Shown in pieces: positions 33,380 through 41,717 of a stretch of DNA of 64,000 nucleotides. A program made the position numbers and the translations under genes. Within the stretch, counting starts at the first letter, position 1; each line of letters starts with the position of its first letter. Below the pieces are notes generated by a model, which worked only from the letters and a program-made list of their open reading frames with translations, had not been told where the DNA came from and ran no database searches. This DNA comes from Actinoplanes lutulentus. GTDB taxonomy: Bacteria; Actinomycetota; Actinomycetes; Mycobacteriales; Micromonosporaceae. Location: positions 105,291 to 169,290 of the forward strand of contig NZ_QLMJ01000027.1 in assembly GCF_003259845.1 (NCBI RefSeq), written 5' to 3'.

Positions 33380-35079
33380 GTGACCTTCCAGATGAACGTG
33401 AGAACGCTGAGGTTGCTGGACAGGCCGGTCGCGGTGGCGGTGACCGTGTAACTGCCGGCGGTGGTCGGTGTGCCGGAGATGATCCCGGTCAGCGCGTTGT
33501 AGCTCATGCCGGTCGGCAGCCCGGTCACGGTGACCACCGGGGACAGGCCGAGCAGCGCGCCGTTCGTGGTCAGGGTCAGCGATGCCGCGGCGCCCTTGAC
33601 CGTGCTCTGGTCGGCGGCCGTCAGCGCGGGCGCCGTGAAGACCAGCGAGGTCGTGGTGGTCACGATGATCGAGACGCGCTGGCTCGCGGTGGCGCCGGTG
33701 CCGTCGGTGACGGTGATAGTGGGCAGGAACCGGCCCGACGCGGTCGGCTTGCCGGAGATGGCGCCACTCTTCGCGTTTATCTTGACCGAGGGTCCGGTGG
33801 GCAGATTGGTGGCGCTGTACGTGTAGGTGCCGTCACCGCCCGAGCCGACGGCGGTGAGATCGATCTGGTCACCTAGTTTGATCGTCTGGTCGGCGAGGGT
33901 GCCCAGGACCAGCGCGGGATAGGTCGAGTAGGTGTAGGTGGCCGTGCCGGTCACCGCGTTGGCGTCGGCGATCGTGTACGTCACCACGTAGGTGCCGGCC
34001 GTGGTCGGGGTACCGGTGATCAGCCCGGTCTTCTTCGCGATCGTCAGACCAGGCGGCAGACCGGTCGCGGTGTACGTGTACGCCGGGACCCCGTTCGCTC
34101 CGACGGCCTGCAGGCTGACCGCTTCCCCGACACGCATCGTGGCGGCCGGCACGGTGACGGTCGGCGGCAGCACCACCTTCAGCGCGATCGGTTCGGTGTC
34201 GGTGCGGCCCTGGTTGTCGGTGACAGTCACGCTCAGGTTGGTGGTGCCGGCCGTCGTCACGGTCCCGGCGATCACGCCGTACTTGGACATCGAGAGCCCG
34301 TCCGGCAGCTTCGGGCTGGCGGCCGCGAGCGTCCAGACGTTCGGCAGGTACCCGCCCCGGGCCTCCAGCTGGAACGACCCCTCCACGTCCTTGTAGAAGT
34401 AGATCGTGGTGGTGAGCACCGTCGGCGACGCCCGGTGGAAGTCGAAGATCGGCTCGGCGGCCCGGGCCACCAGCGTCGAGGTGATGTACTCGCACATGCT
34501 GGCACCGCTGCTGCTGGTGCAGGCCCGGTCCGGCCAGGTCTCCAGCACGACGACGCGGAAGAACTTGAGGATCTTGGTGGAGTCGGTCGGCGCGTCCGAA
34601 CCCTGCGGGTAGACGCATTCACCGGAGCTGGTCTTGACCAGGTAGATCTCGCACGCGCCGACGTAGATGTTCTGGGTGAAGGTGGTCCCCTCCACGGTGA
34701 GCTTCTGGGACGCGGTCGGGATCGGCGCGTCCGCGCCCTCGGTCGACGTGGCGTCGGTGATCGTCAAATCGGCCTCGACCGCCATCGTCGCCAGATAGCT
34801 CGCCAAGGACGTGGGCGCGGCATCGAACTGCGTCTGGGTGGCGCTCTTGCTGCGCCCGCTCAGCAGCGCGCTGCCCTGCAGGCCGCGTACCTGCTCGATG
34901 GCGGTGTTCGCGAGCTGGATCGCGGCCTGCCGGCCGCGCTGGGAGTTGACGTTGTTGAGACTGGCGACGAAGAAGGGGGTGCTGGCGAGCAGGGTGATGC
35001 TGACGATCGCCAGAGCGACGATGATCTCGACCAGGCTGTAGCCCTCGTCGCCGTCGTCCCGCACCGACCTCTCCCGCAT
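33376..35079 (-). CDS. PilV-like pseudopilin with Ig-like (He_PIG-type) repeats
   Basis: This 567-residue protein has a prepilin leader ending at Gly13, followed by YSLVEIIVALAIVSITLLAS with Glu at +5. A pilin-like globular part runs to about 225. Four tandem Ig-like repeats follow with the recurring LPxGLxxxxxxGxIxGTPTTAGTY signature: KYGVIAGTVTTAG, KTGLITGTPTTAG, KSGAISGKPTASG and LTGIISGTPTTAG. These are the putative-Ig (He_PIG) repeats common in surface adhesins. It is the first gene of the operon, starting with ATG 35079. A pilin fused to a long adhesin-like arm is unusual; minor pilins are normally under 200 residues. Likely exposed on the cell surface. Confidence 0.78.
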   Translation of the reverse strand: MRERSVRDDGDEGYSLVEIIVALAIVSITLLASTPFFVASLNNVNSQRGRQAAIQLANTAIEQVRGLQGSALLSGRSKSATQTQFDAAPTSLASYLATMAVEADLTITDATSTEGADAPIPTASQKLTVEGTTFTQNIYVGACEIYLVKTSSGECVYPQGSDAPTDSTKILKFFRVVVLETWPDRACTSSSGASMCEYITSTLVARAAEPIFDFHRASPTVLTTTIYFYKDVEGSFQLEARGGYLPNVWTLAAASPKLPDGLSMSKYGVIAGTVTTAGTTNLSVTVTDNQGRTDTEPIALKVVLPPTVTVPAATMRVGEAVSLQAVGANGVPAYTYTATGLPPGLTIAKKTGLITGTPTTAGTYVVTYTIADANAVTGTATYTYSTYPALVLGTLADQTIKLGDQIDLTAVGSGGDGTYTYSATNLPTGPSVKINAKSGAISGKPTASGRFLPTITVTDGTGATASQRVSIIVTTTTSLVFTAPALTAADQSTVKGAAASLTLTTNGALLGLSPVVTVTGLPTGMSYNALTGIISGTPTTAGSYTVTATATGLSSNLSVLTFIWKVT

Positions 35080-35262
35080 ACTCCCCGTCCCTGATGCCTC
35101 TCGTGCGGATGATCGGCAGGTGGGCTGGAGTGCTTAGCGTCAAGAGTCCTGCTTCTCCTCGGGGCCCGTACGAGGCTCACTGAGGTCATACGAGCCGTTC
35201 GGCTCTGGCGCGCGGCAGATCGATCGACCAACGTCGAAGGGAAACCACCTCTGGAGGTTGGT

Positions 35263-36546
35263 ATGAGATCGATAGGAAGCGCTGTGGTGACGGTGTCGGT
35301 CGCCGTGTTCGGGTCGGTCGCCGCGACAGCGCAGCCCGCCGGCGCCACCGGTCCGCGGACCGAGCGGGCCAGCGTCGGTAACAACGAACAGCAGGCTGCC
35401 GGTCGCAGCTTCATGTTCTCGCTCAGCGGCAACGGACGCTACGTCGTGTTCGACTCCTCCGCCGCGAACCTGGTCCGCGGGGACACCAACGGCACCGAGG
35501 ACGTGTTCCTGCGCGATCGCTGGGCACAGACCACCCGCCGGGTCAGCGTCTCGTCCAGCGGCAGGCAGGGCGACCTGGCGAGCTCCAACCCGTCCATCAG
35601 CGATGACGGGCGCTGGATCACGTTCGTCTCGGACGCCACGAACCTGGTGCCGGGTGACACCAACGGGTCCTCCGACCTCTTCCTGCGCGACGTGCGGACC
35701 GGCACCACCCGCCGGATCGCCCACATCGAGCTGTCCGGCGACCGGCCGTTGTGGAACGGCACCATCAGCGCGGACGGGCGTAGCGTCGTGCTCTCCGCCG
35801 GGGACCCGCTACTGCCGCAGGACACCAACGACCACGAGGACGTCTACGTCATCGATCTGCCTGCCGGAACGATCAGCATGATCACCCCGCCGGAGGCGGA
35901 CGACGGCAGTCACTCACCGGTCGTCAGCCCGACCGGCCGGTACATCGCCTTCGGGTCCTGGGCCACCAACCTCGTGCCGGGCGACACCAACGGCGCGCAC
36001 GACGTGTTCCGGTACGACCGGGTCGCCGGCACCACCGTACGGGTCAGCCTGACCAGCGACGGCCGGCAGATCGCCGGACGCAGTGACGGACCGGCGGTCA
36101 GCGCGGACGGGCGTTACGTGACCTTCTTTTCGGAGGACCCCGGCATCGTGCCGGGCGACACCAACCCGGAACCCGACGTGTTCCTGCGTGACCTGCGCAG
36201 CGGTACCACCACGATGGTCAGCGTCACCGCGGCGGGCACCCCGGGCAACTACAACAGCAGCTCCGCGGACATCAGCCCGGACGGCCGTTACGTCGTGTTC
36301 GGATCCTGGGCGACCAACCTCGTGCCCGGCGACACCAACGACTGGTACGACGTCTTCGTCCGCGACCTGCGCACCGGCCGGACCTCGATGGTCAGCGTGT
36401 CGACCGCCGGCACCCAGGGCAACTTCGGCGGCGAGAACGGCGCCATCAGCAGCGACGGCCGGCACATCGCGTTCACCTCCTTCTCGTCCGACCTGGTCCC
36501 GGGCGACACCAACGACGACCTCGACGTGTTCATCCGCGACCTCTGA
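35263..36546 (+). CDS. Secreted TolB/PD40-like seven-repeat beta-propeller protein
   Basis: The 427-residue protein has a signal peptide (about 1-29, ending near AGA). Seven copies of a roughly 55-residue repeat follow, each with the signature YVVFxSxATNLVPGDTN, a short variable piece and DVFLRD, for example PGDTNGSSDLFLRD and PGDTNDWYDVFVRD. Seven blades fit a closed propeller. The D-T-N-x(3)-D spacing suggests a metal-binding loop per blade, which is inference. No catalytic motif is seen. The ATG follows GGAGG by 6 bases. It is divergent from the pseudopilin operon, with a 183-base interval. Confidence 0.8.
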   Translation: MRSIGSAVVTVSVAVFGSVAATAQPAGATGPRTERASVGNNEQQAAGRSFMFSLSGNGRYVVFDSSAANLVRGDTNGTEDVFLRDRWAQTTRRVSVSSSGRQGDLASSNPSISDDGRWITFVSDATNLVPGDTNGSSDLFLRDVRTGTTRRIAHIELSGDRPLWNGTISADGRSVVLSAGDPLLPQDTNDHEDVYVIDLPAGTISMITPPEADDGSHSPVVSPTGRYIAFGSWATNLVPGDTNGAHDVFRYDRVAGTTVRVSLTSDGRQIAGRSDGPAVSADGRYVTFFSEDPGIVPGDTNPEPDVFLRDLRSGTTTMVSVTAAGTPGNYNSSSADISPDGRYVVFGSWATNLVPGDTNDWYDVFVRDLRTGRTSMVSVSTAGTQGNFGGENGAISSDGRHIAFTSFSSDLVPGDTNDDLDVFIRDL

Positions 36547-36655
36547 ACGACATGCGGGCCTGTCCGCGCCCTGATGCCGACGCGGATGTAACAGATGAAA
36601 CAGATCCGGAACCGGTGCTGAGCTGCGATGACACTGCCGCTGACGCGGCAATGCA

Positions 36656-36684
36656 TTGACATGAATGTTTCTTAAGAGTTGCAT
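36656..36684 (+). promoter_or_regulatory. Possible promoter of the beta-helix lectin gene
   Basis: A consensus TTGACA (36656-36661) is followed after 17 bases by TTGCAT (36679-36684), a weak -10. The patch is AT-rich, includes TTCTTAAG, and sits about 60 bases before the start codon. Resemblance only. Confidence 0.35.
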
Positions 36685-36744
36685 CACCGGTACGTCAGCC
36701 CCCGGCTCTCGTTCCCCCGGATTTCGTTCACACTGGGAGTCCCC

Positions 36745-38961
36745 ATGCCCTCGACAGGCATCCCGTCATCCCCGAGACGGCGAAGACTGCTCGCCGTCCT
36801 CACCTCCACCGCCGTGATCTTCGGTCTCGGCATTCTCGGCGTCACCAACGCCTCGGCCGCCAGCGCCGGGTCGCTGGTCGGCGCGGGCAGCGGCAAGTGT
36901 CTCGACGTCGCGAACGGCTCGACCGCCGACGGCGCCGCGATCCACATCTGGACCTGTTACAGCACGGTGCCCAGCCAGCAGTGGACCCTGGCCGACAACG
37001 GTCAGGTGCAGTCGCAGGGCAAGTGCCTGGACGTGGCGAACAACGGAACCACGGACGGCTCTCTGACCCACCTGTGGACCTGCTACGACACCGTGGCCAC
37101 CCAGAAGTGGACGCTCAACGCCTCCGGCGCGCTGGTCAACCAGGCCAGCGGCAAGTGCCTGGACGTACAGAGCAACGGCACCGCCGACGGCTCGCGGCTG
37201 CAGATCTGGGCGTGCGCCGGCTCCGCCAACCAGCGGTGGACGCTGTCGGGTGGTCCCACGACCCCGCCGACCACCCCGCCTACGACGCCGCCCACTGACA
37301 ATCCGGTGACCAACCCGGATCTGGGACCCAACGTCTCCGTCTTCGACCCCTCGATGCCGGCGTCGACGATCCAGAACCGGCTGAACCAGGTCTTCAACCA
37401 GCAGGTCACCAACCAGTTCGGGACCCAGCGGTACGCGTTGCTGTTCAAGCCGGGCGCCTACAACGTCGACGCGAACGTCGGCTTCTTCACCCAGGTCGCC
37501 GGGCTGGGCCTGGTCCCGGACCAGACCACCATCAACGGGCGGGTGCACGTCGAGGCCGACTGGTGGCCGGACGGCTCGCAGAACGCGACCCAGAACTTCT
37601 GGCGTTCGGCGGAGGGCCTGGCGGTCAACCCGACCGCCGGCCTGGACCGCTGGTCGGTGTCGCAGGCCGCGCCGTACCGGCGGATGCACGTACGCGGAAA
37701 CCTGGCGCTCTCCGACGGCGGCTGGTCGTCCGGCGGCTGGATCTCGGACACCAAGATCGACGGCCAGATCGACTCCGGCTCGCAGCAGCAGTGGATCACC
37801 CGTAACTCGCAGATCGGCTCGTGGACCGGCCGGAACTGGAACCAGGTGTTCGTCGGGGTGCAGGGCGCTCCGGCGACCAGCTTCCCGAACCCGCCGTACA
37901 CCAACGTCGGTCAGTCACCGGTGATCCGGGAGAAGCCTTATCTGTACGTCGACGCGGCCGGTGCGTACCGGGTCTTCGTGCCCGCGCTGCGCCGCAACGT
38001 CAGCGGCACCACCTGGGCGAACGGCAACCCGGCCGGTGAGTCGATCTCGCTGAGCCAGTTCTCCATCGTCCGGCCCGGTGACACCGCCGCGAACATCAAC
38101 GCCGCCCTCGCCGCGGGCCGGGACCTGCTGGTCACGCCGGGCACCTACAACATCAACCAGACGATCAACGTCACCCGGCCGAACACCGTGGTGCTGGGTC
38201 TGGGTCTGGCCACGTTCGTACCGCAGAACGGCATCGTGCCGATGCGCGTCGCCGACGTCGACGGCGTGAAGGTCGCCGGCATCATGTTCGACGCCGGAAC
38301 CACCAACTCGCCGGTGCTCATGGAGGTCGGGCCGGACGGCTCGTCGACCGACCACGCGGCCAACCCGACCTCGCTGCACGACGTCTTCTTCCGCATCGGC
38401 GGCTCGATCGCCGGCAAGGCCACGGTCAGCCTGAAGGTCAACAGCGATGACGTGATCGGTGACCACACCTGGATCTGGCGTGCCGACCACGGCAACGGCG
38501 GAACAGTCGGCTGGAACATCAACACCGCCGACACCGGGCTGATCGTGAACGGCGACGACATGACGTTCTACGGACTGTTCGTCGAGCACTACCAGAAGTA
38601 CCAGACCATCTGGAACGGCGAGAACGGGCGCACGTACTTCTATCAGAACGAGATGCCGTACGACCCGCCGAACCAGGCCGCGTTCATGAACGGGTCGACG
38701 CGGGGGTGGGCGGCGTACAAGGTCGCCGACGCGGTCAACAACCACCAGGCGTGGGGGCTGGGGTCGTACGCCTACTTCAACGTCAACCCGTCGGTGGTCG
38801 CCGAGCGCGCCTTCGAGGTGCCGGTCAAGCCGGGCGTGCGCTTCACCAGCATGGTGACGGTGTCGCTGGGCGGCACCGGCACGATCAACCGGGTCATCAA
38901 CAACAGCGGTGCGACCGTGAACAGCGGTAGCCAGGTGGCATATCTGACCTCCGGTCCCTGA
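36745..38961 (+). CDS. Secreted beta-helix protein (GH55-like fold) with N-terminal ricin-type lectin
   Basis: The protein has 738 residues: a Sec signal with an RRRR start (about 1-40, cleavage near ASA), then a CBM13 trefoil with three KCLDV repeats and QQW, QKW, QRW motifs. A (PTTP)n linker follows at about residue 175. The rest is a large right-handed beta-helix-like domain (YALLFKPGAYNVDANVGF, then NTVVLGLGLATFVPQNG, IWRADHGNGG and FVEHYQKYQTIWNGENG). Relatives are annotated variously as adenylyl cyclase or coagulation factor 5/8-type proteins, and the fold looks GH55-like, suggesting a glycan target, but no activity can be assigned. The ATG at 36745 has GGGAG 5 bases upstream. Confidence 0.75.
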   Translation: MPSTGIPSSPRRRRLLAVLTSTAVIFGLGILGVTNASAASAGSLVGAGSGKCLDVANGSTADGAAIHIWTCYSTVPSQQWTLADNGQVQSQGKCLDVANNGTTDGSLTHLWTCYDTVATQKWTLNASGALVNQASGKCLDVQSNGTADGSRLQIWACAGSANQRWTLSGGPTTPPTTPPTTPPTDNPVTNPDLGPNVSVFDPSMPASTIQNRLNQVFNQQVTNQFGTQRYALLFKPGAYNVDANVGFFTQVAGLGLVPDQTTINGRVHVEADWWPDGSQNATQNFWRSAEGLAVNPTAGLDRWSVSQAAPYRRMHVRGNLALSDGGWSSGGWISDTKIDGQIDSGSQQQWITRNSQIGSWTGRNWNQVFVGVQGAPATSFPNPPYTNVGQSPVIREKPYLYVDAAGAYRVFVPALRRNVSGTTWANGNPAGESISLSQFSIVRPGDTAANINAALAAGRDLLVTPGTYNINQTINVTRPNTVVLGLGLATFVPQNGIVPMRVADVDGVKVAGIMFDAGTTNSPVLMEVGPDGSSTDHAANPTSLHDVFFRIGGSIAGKATVSLKVNSDDVIGDHTWIWRADHGNGGTVGWNINTADTGLIVNGDDMTFYGLFVEHYQKYQTIWNGENGRTYFYQNEMPYDPPNQAAFMNGSTRGWAAYKVADAVNNHQAWGLGSYAYFNVNPSVVAERAFEVPVKPGVRFTSMVTVSLGGTGTINRVINNSGATVNSGSQVAYLTSGP

Positions 38962-38969
38962 TCGGCAGC

Positions 38970-38994
38970 AGGGCCCCGGGAATCCCGGGGCCCT
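38970..38994. terminator. Bidirectional terminator hairpin
   Basis: The arm AGGGCCCCGGGA (38970-38981) is perfectly complementary to TCCCGGGGCCCT (38983-38994), around a single central A. It sits between the convergent stops at 38961 and 39007 and can serve both transcripts. Confidence 0.85.
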
Positions 38995-39006
38995 CCTGTC
39001 GTGGGG

Positions 39007-39468
39007 TCAGTACTCCTTCTTGATGACGAAGTAGGAGCCGCGGATCGTCCCGGCCAGCTTTGATTTCTGGCGGGCGAATTTGAACGACCCGAGTTCCTCG
39101 GGAACCTCCATGCCGTCGGAGAGTTTGAAGCCGACAGCGCGCTTCCCGCCGTCGTCCACGGTGTACATCACGTTGATGGACAGGCCGCTCTCGTAGAAGA
39201 CGTAGGCCATCCGGATGTTCTCGACCTGGAAGGCGGTCGCTTCGAGCGGCTTCGAGGAGATGACGATGCCGCGCTCCTGTTCGAGGATGCGGCTCACCCA
39301 GTCGATGGTCTCCTTCGCGTCGCTCGCGGGCTCGACCGTGAAGACATGACTGTATTTGTTCTTGAAGTACCGGGCCTCGTTCGCCCGCAGGCCGGCGAGT
39401 GTGGCGGAGACCGGCGACGATTCGAGCCCGGCCGTCGACACGGTGTCGAAATCCACTACGTAGGTCAT
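39007..39468 (-). CDS. Conserved actinobacterial protein of unknown function
   Basis: The 153-residue protein has no signal peptide or membrane segment. It begins MTYVVDFDTVSTAGLESSPV and contains LRANEARYFKNKYSHVF, ENIRMAYVFYESGLSINVMY and, at the C-terminus, FKFARQKSKLAGTIRGSYF. I recall close relatives widely in actinomycetes, but no experimental function. The composition suggests a compact mixed alpha/beta cytoplasmic domain. It is a single-gene unit between a strong hairpin and the divergent membrane-protein gene at 39664. Confidence 0.7.
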   Translation of the reverse strand: MTYVVDFDTVSTAGLESSPVSATLAGLRANEARYFKNKYSHVFTVEPASDAKETIDWVSRILEQERGIVISSKPLEATAFQVENIRMAYVFYESGLSINVMYTVDDGGKRAVGFKLSDGMEVPEELGSFKFARQKSKLAGTIRGSYFVIKKEY

Positions 39469-39663
39469 GGCGATACCCCCGGAGTGCCTGTCCGCGGTGG
39501 ACGCGGCCCTGGTCCAACCCTAACCGGCACACCGATGTCTCCGGGGATCTCCCGCATCTGTGCCAATCCATCTGGGCGTCGCGGCGATACGGACACGTCC
39601 CGGCGTAGAAATTGCTGTGCGCACGCCCTACAGTGTGCGGACTGAGCAACCTAGGAGGGTGCA

Positions 39664-41670
39664 GTGGCGGAGTTGCCACCAGAACAGCCGGACCCGGCTG
39701 TGCCTGCGGATTCGAACAAAGACGTTCCCGTGCCGGCACCTCAACTGCTGGTCATGCCGCCTACCGACGCGATCCCGTCGCTGGTCTGGCCGGGCGCCGA
39801 AGGCGAAACGGCATGGGCAATTCCCGTTCAAATTCCATCGGGTACGCGGGGATACGCCCTGTTCATCCCGATGATCCCCGTGCAGACGGCAACCCCGGCC
39901 GCCGCCAAACCGGCCGAAGTCAAGCCGGCCGCGGTCAAACCGGCGGAAGTCAAGCCGGCTGAACCCAAGCCGGCTGAACCCAAGCCGGTTGAACCCAAGC
40001 CTGCCCCCGCTCCGAAACCCGCGCCGGTGGAGAACGCCACCCCGTCGGACCTGGCGTTCACCCCGGCGAAGCCGAAGCCGCCGGCCCAGCGGCCGAGTCC
40101 GCAGCGACCGGCACCCGTGGTGCACGCCCCGATCCACGCGTTCGGCACCTACGAACGGCGCCAGACCACCTGGGAAGCGTTCCGCGAGAAGCACTGGCCT
40201 GGGCCGAAGGCCGCCCAGGGCTGGGCCGTCCCGGCCGGCGTGCTCGCCGGCGCCCTCGGTTTCCTGTTCTTCCTGCCGCTGGACCGGGTCGGCATCGGCT
40301 GGTTCCTCGGCTGGCTGGCGCTCACGCTGGGCGTGACGTTCGGCGTACGGAAGTCCACCGATCTGTCGCGCAACGAGGCCCTGATCCGGTCCGGCTGGGC
40401 CGCGGCGGCGCTCGCGCTGATGCTCGTCCCGGCGTTCCGCAACGCGTGGTGGCTGGTGACGTTCAGCGTGCTGGGCGCGATCGGCTGCACCGCGCTGGCG
40501 ATCGTCGGCGGCCGGCAGGTCCGGTCGATCCTGTTCAGCCTGGTGGCGGCCCCGTACGCGGCGTTCGCCGGCATCCCGTGGGTCCGCAGGCACCTGAAAG
40601 CGGGCAAGAACCCCGGCATCGCCAAGCGGATCTTCTTCTCGGTGGCGCTCACCGTCGTGGTGCTGTTCGTCTTCGGCGCGCTGCTGTCCTCGGCTGACGT
40701 CGCGTTCTCCCGCCTGCTGGACGACGCGGTGCCCGACTTCGCGTTCGGTTCGGTCTTCCAATGGATCTTCCTGGCCGTGACCGGTGCCCTGCTCGCCGTC
40801 TCCGGCGTCTACACGCTGACCGCGCCGCCGTCGACGTCCAGCATGGATACCGAGGGCAAGGCCAGGTTCGGCCTGCTCGAATGGGCGCCGGCCGGTGCCG
40901 CGCTGGTGCTGCTCTTCGGCGGCTTCGTGGCGGTGCAGTTCGCCGTACTGTTCGGCGGCAGCCGGCACGTGCTCAAGACCTCCGGGCTCAGCTACTCGGA
41001 GTACGCCCGCAGCGGCTTCTGGCAGCTCGTCGCGGTCACCCTGCTCTCCCTGGCACTGATCGCCGCCCTGGCCCGATGGGCAAAACGGGACGAACCGGTC
41101 GAACGGGTGCTGTTGCGCGTACTCTTGGGCCTGCTTTGTGGGTTGAGCGTGGTGATCGTGGCGTCCGCGCTGTCGCGGATGTGGGAGTACCAGCGGGTTT
41201 ACAGCTTCACCGGTGAGCGGATCTTCGTGATGGCGTCCGAGATGCTGCTCGGCGTGATCTTCGTGCTGATCGCCGCCGCCGGCATCAAGTGGCAGGGCCG
41301 CTGGATTCCCGGCACCACCGTCGGGCTCGCCGTGCTGATGCTTCTCGGTCTCGCGGTCCTCGACCCCGAGGGTTACGTGGCGAGCCGCAACGCGGCCCGC
41401 TACGAGGGCTCCGGCAAGATCGACGCCTGGTACCTTCGCGCGCTCTCCGCCGACGCGACGCCGGCGCTGACCGAGCTGCCCGATCCGGTCCGCCGCTGCA
41501 CGCTGAGCTGGATCGCCGAGGATCTCAAAGAGCCAGACCCTTGGTACGCGTGGAACCTCGGCCGTCAGCAGGCCCGGGAAGCGATCGACAAGCTGGGTCC
41601 GGAGGCGATCGGCAACCAGAAGGACTGCCGCGCCGCTGACCAGTTCGACCTGCCCAAGACCCGCAGGTGA
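39664..41670 (+). CDS. DUF4153/DUF4173-type polytopic membrane protein with KPAE-repeat N-terminus
   Basis: This 668-residue protein starts at GTG after GGAGG. The first ~170 residues are cytoplasmic and Pro/Lys/Ala-rich with tandem KPAEV/KPAEP pentads (about 82-116). About ten hydrophobic spans follow, including WAVPAGVLAGALGFLFFLPL, then ALLSSADVAFSRLLDD and YSEYARSGFWQLVAV. That last motif, with the SADVAF segment, is characteristic of the DUF4153/DUF4173 group of unknown function. The C-terminus (from about 570) is a soluble tail with paired Cys (RRCTLSW, QKDCRAAD). Regulation and partners are unknown; a terminator hairpin follows at once. Confidence 0.78.
   Translation: MAELPPEQPDPAVPADSNKDVPVPAPQLLVMPPTDAIPSLVWPGAEGETAWAIPVQIPSGTRGYALFIPMIPVQTATPAAAKPAEVKPAAVKPAEVKPAEPKPAEPKPVEPKPAPAPKPAPVENATPSDLAFTPAKPKPPAQRPSPQRPAPVVHAPIHAFGTYERRQTTWEAFREKHWPGPKAAQGWAVPAGVLAGALGFLFFLPLDRVGIGWFLGWLALTLGVTFGVRKSTDLSRNEALIRSGWAAAALALMLVPAFRNAWWLVTFSVLGAIGCTALAIVGGRQVRSILFSLVAAPYAAFAGIPWVRRHLKAGKNPGIAKRIFFSVALTVVVLFVFGALLSSADVAFSRLLDDAVPDFAFGSVFQWIFLAVTGALLAVSGVYTLTAPPSTSSMDTEGKARFGLLEWAPAGAALVLLFGGFVAVQFAVLFGGSRHVLKTSGLSYSEYARSGFWQLVAVTLLSLALIAALARWAKRDEPVERVLLRVLLGLLCGLSVVIVASALSRMWEYQRVYSFTGERIFVMASEMLLGVIFVLIAAAGIKWQGRWIPGTTVGLAVLMLLGLAVLDPEGYVASRNAARYEGSGKIDAWYLRALSADATPALTELPDPVRRCTLSWIAEDLKEPDPWYAWNLGRQQAREAIDKLGPEAIGNQKDCRAADQFDLPKTRR
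39907..40011 (+). repeat. Tandem 15-bp repeats encoding KPAEx pentads
   Basis: Seven consecutive 15-base units encode KPAEV, KPAAV, KPAEV, KPAEP, KPAEP, KPVEP and KPAPA inside the membrane-protein gene. The two KPAEP units are identical at DNA level. In-frame expansion or contraction by slippage would change only linker length. Confidence 0.75.
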
Positions 41671-41673
41671 GCA

Positions 41674-41704
41674 AGGGTGCTCCGGCCTCGTGCCGGAGCA
41701 CCCT
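41674..41704. terminator. Bidirectional terminator hairpin
   Basis: AGGGTGCTCCGGC (41674-41686) pairs perfectly with GCCGGAGCACCCT (41692-41704) over 13 bp with a 5-base loop. It sits between the convergent stops of the membrane protein and the chitosanase. Confidence 0.85.
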
Positions 41705-41717
41705 CCTGGCGCCGGGG

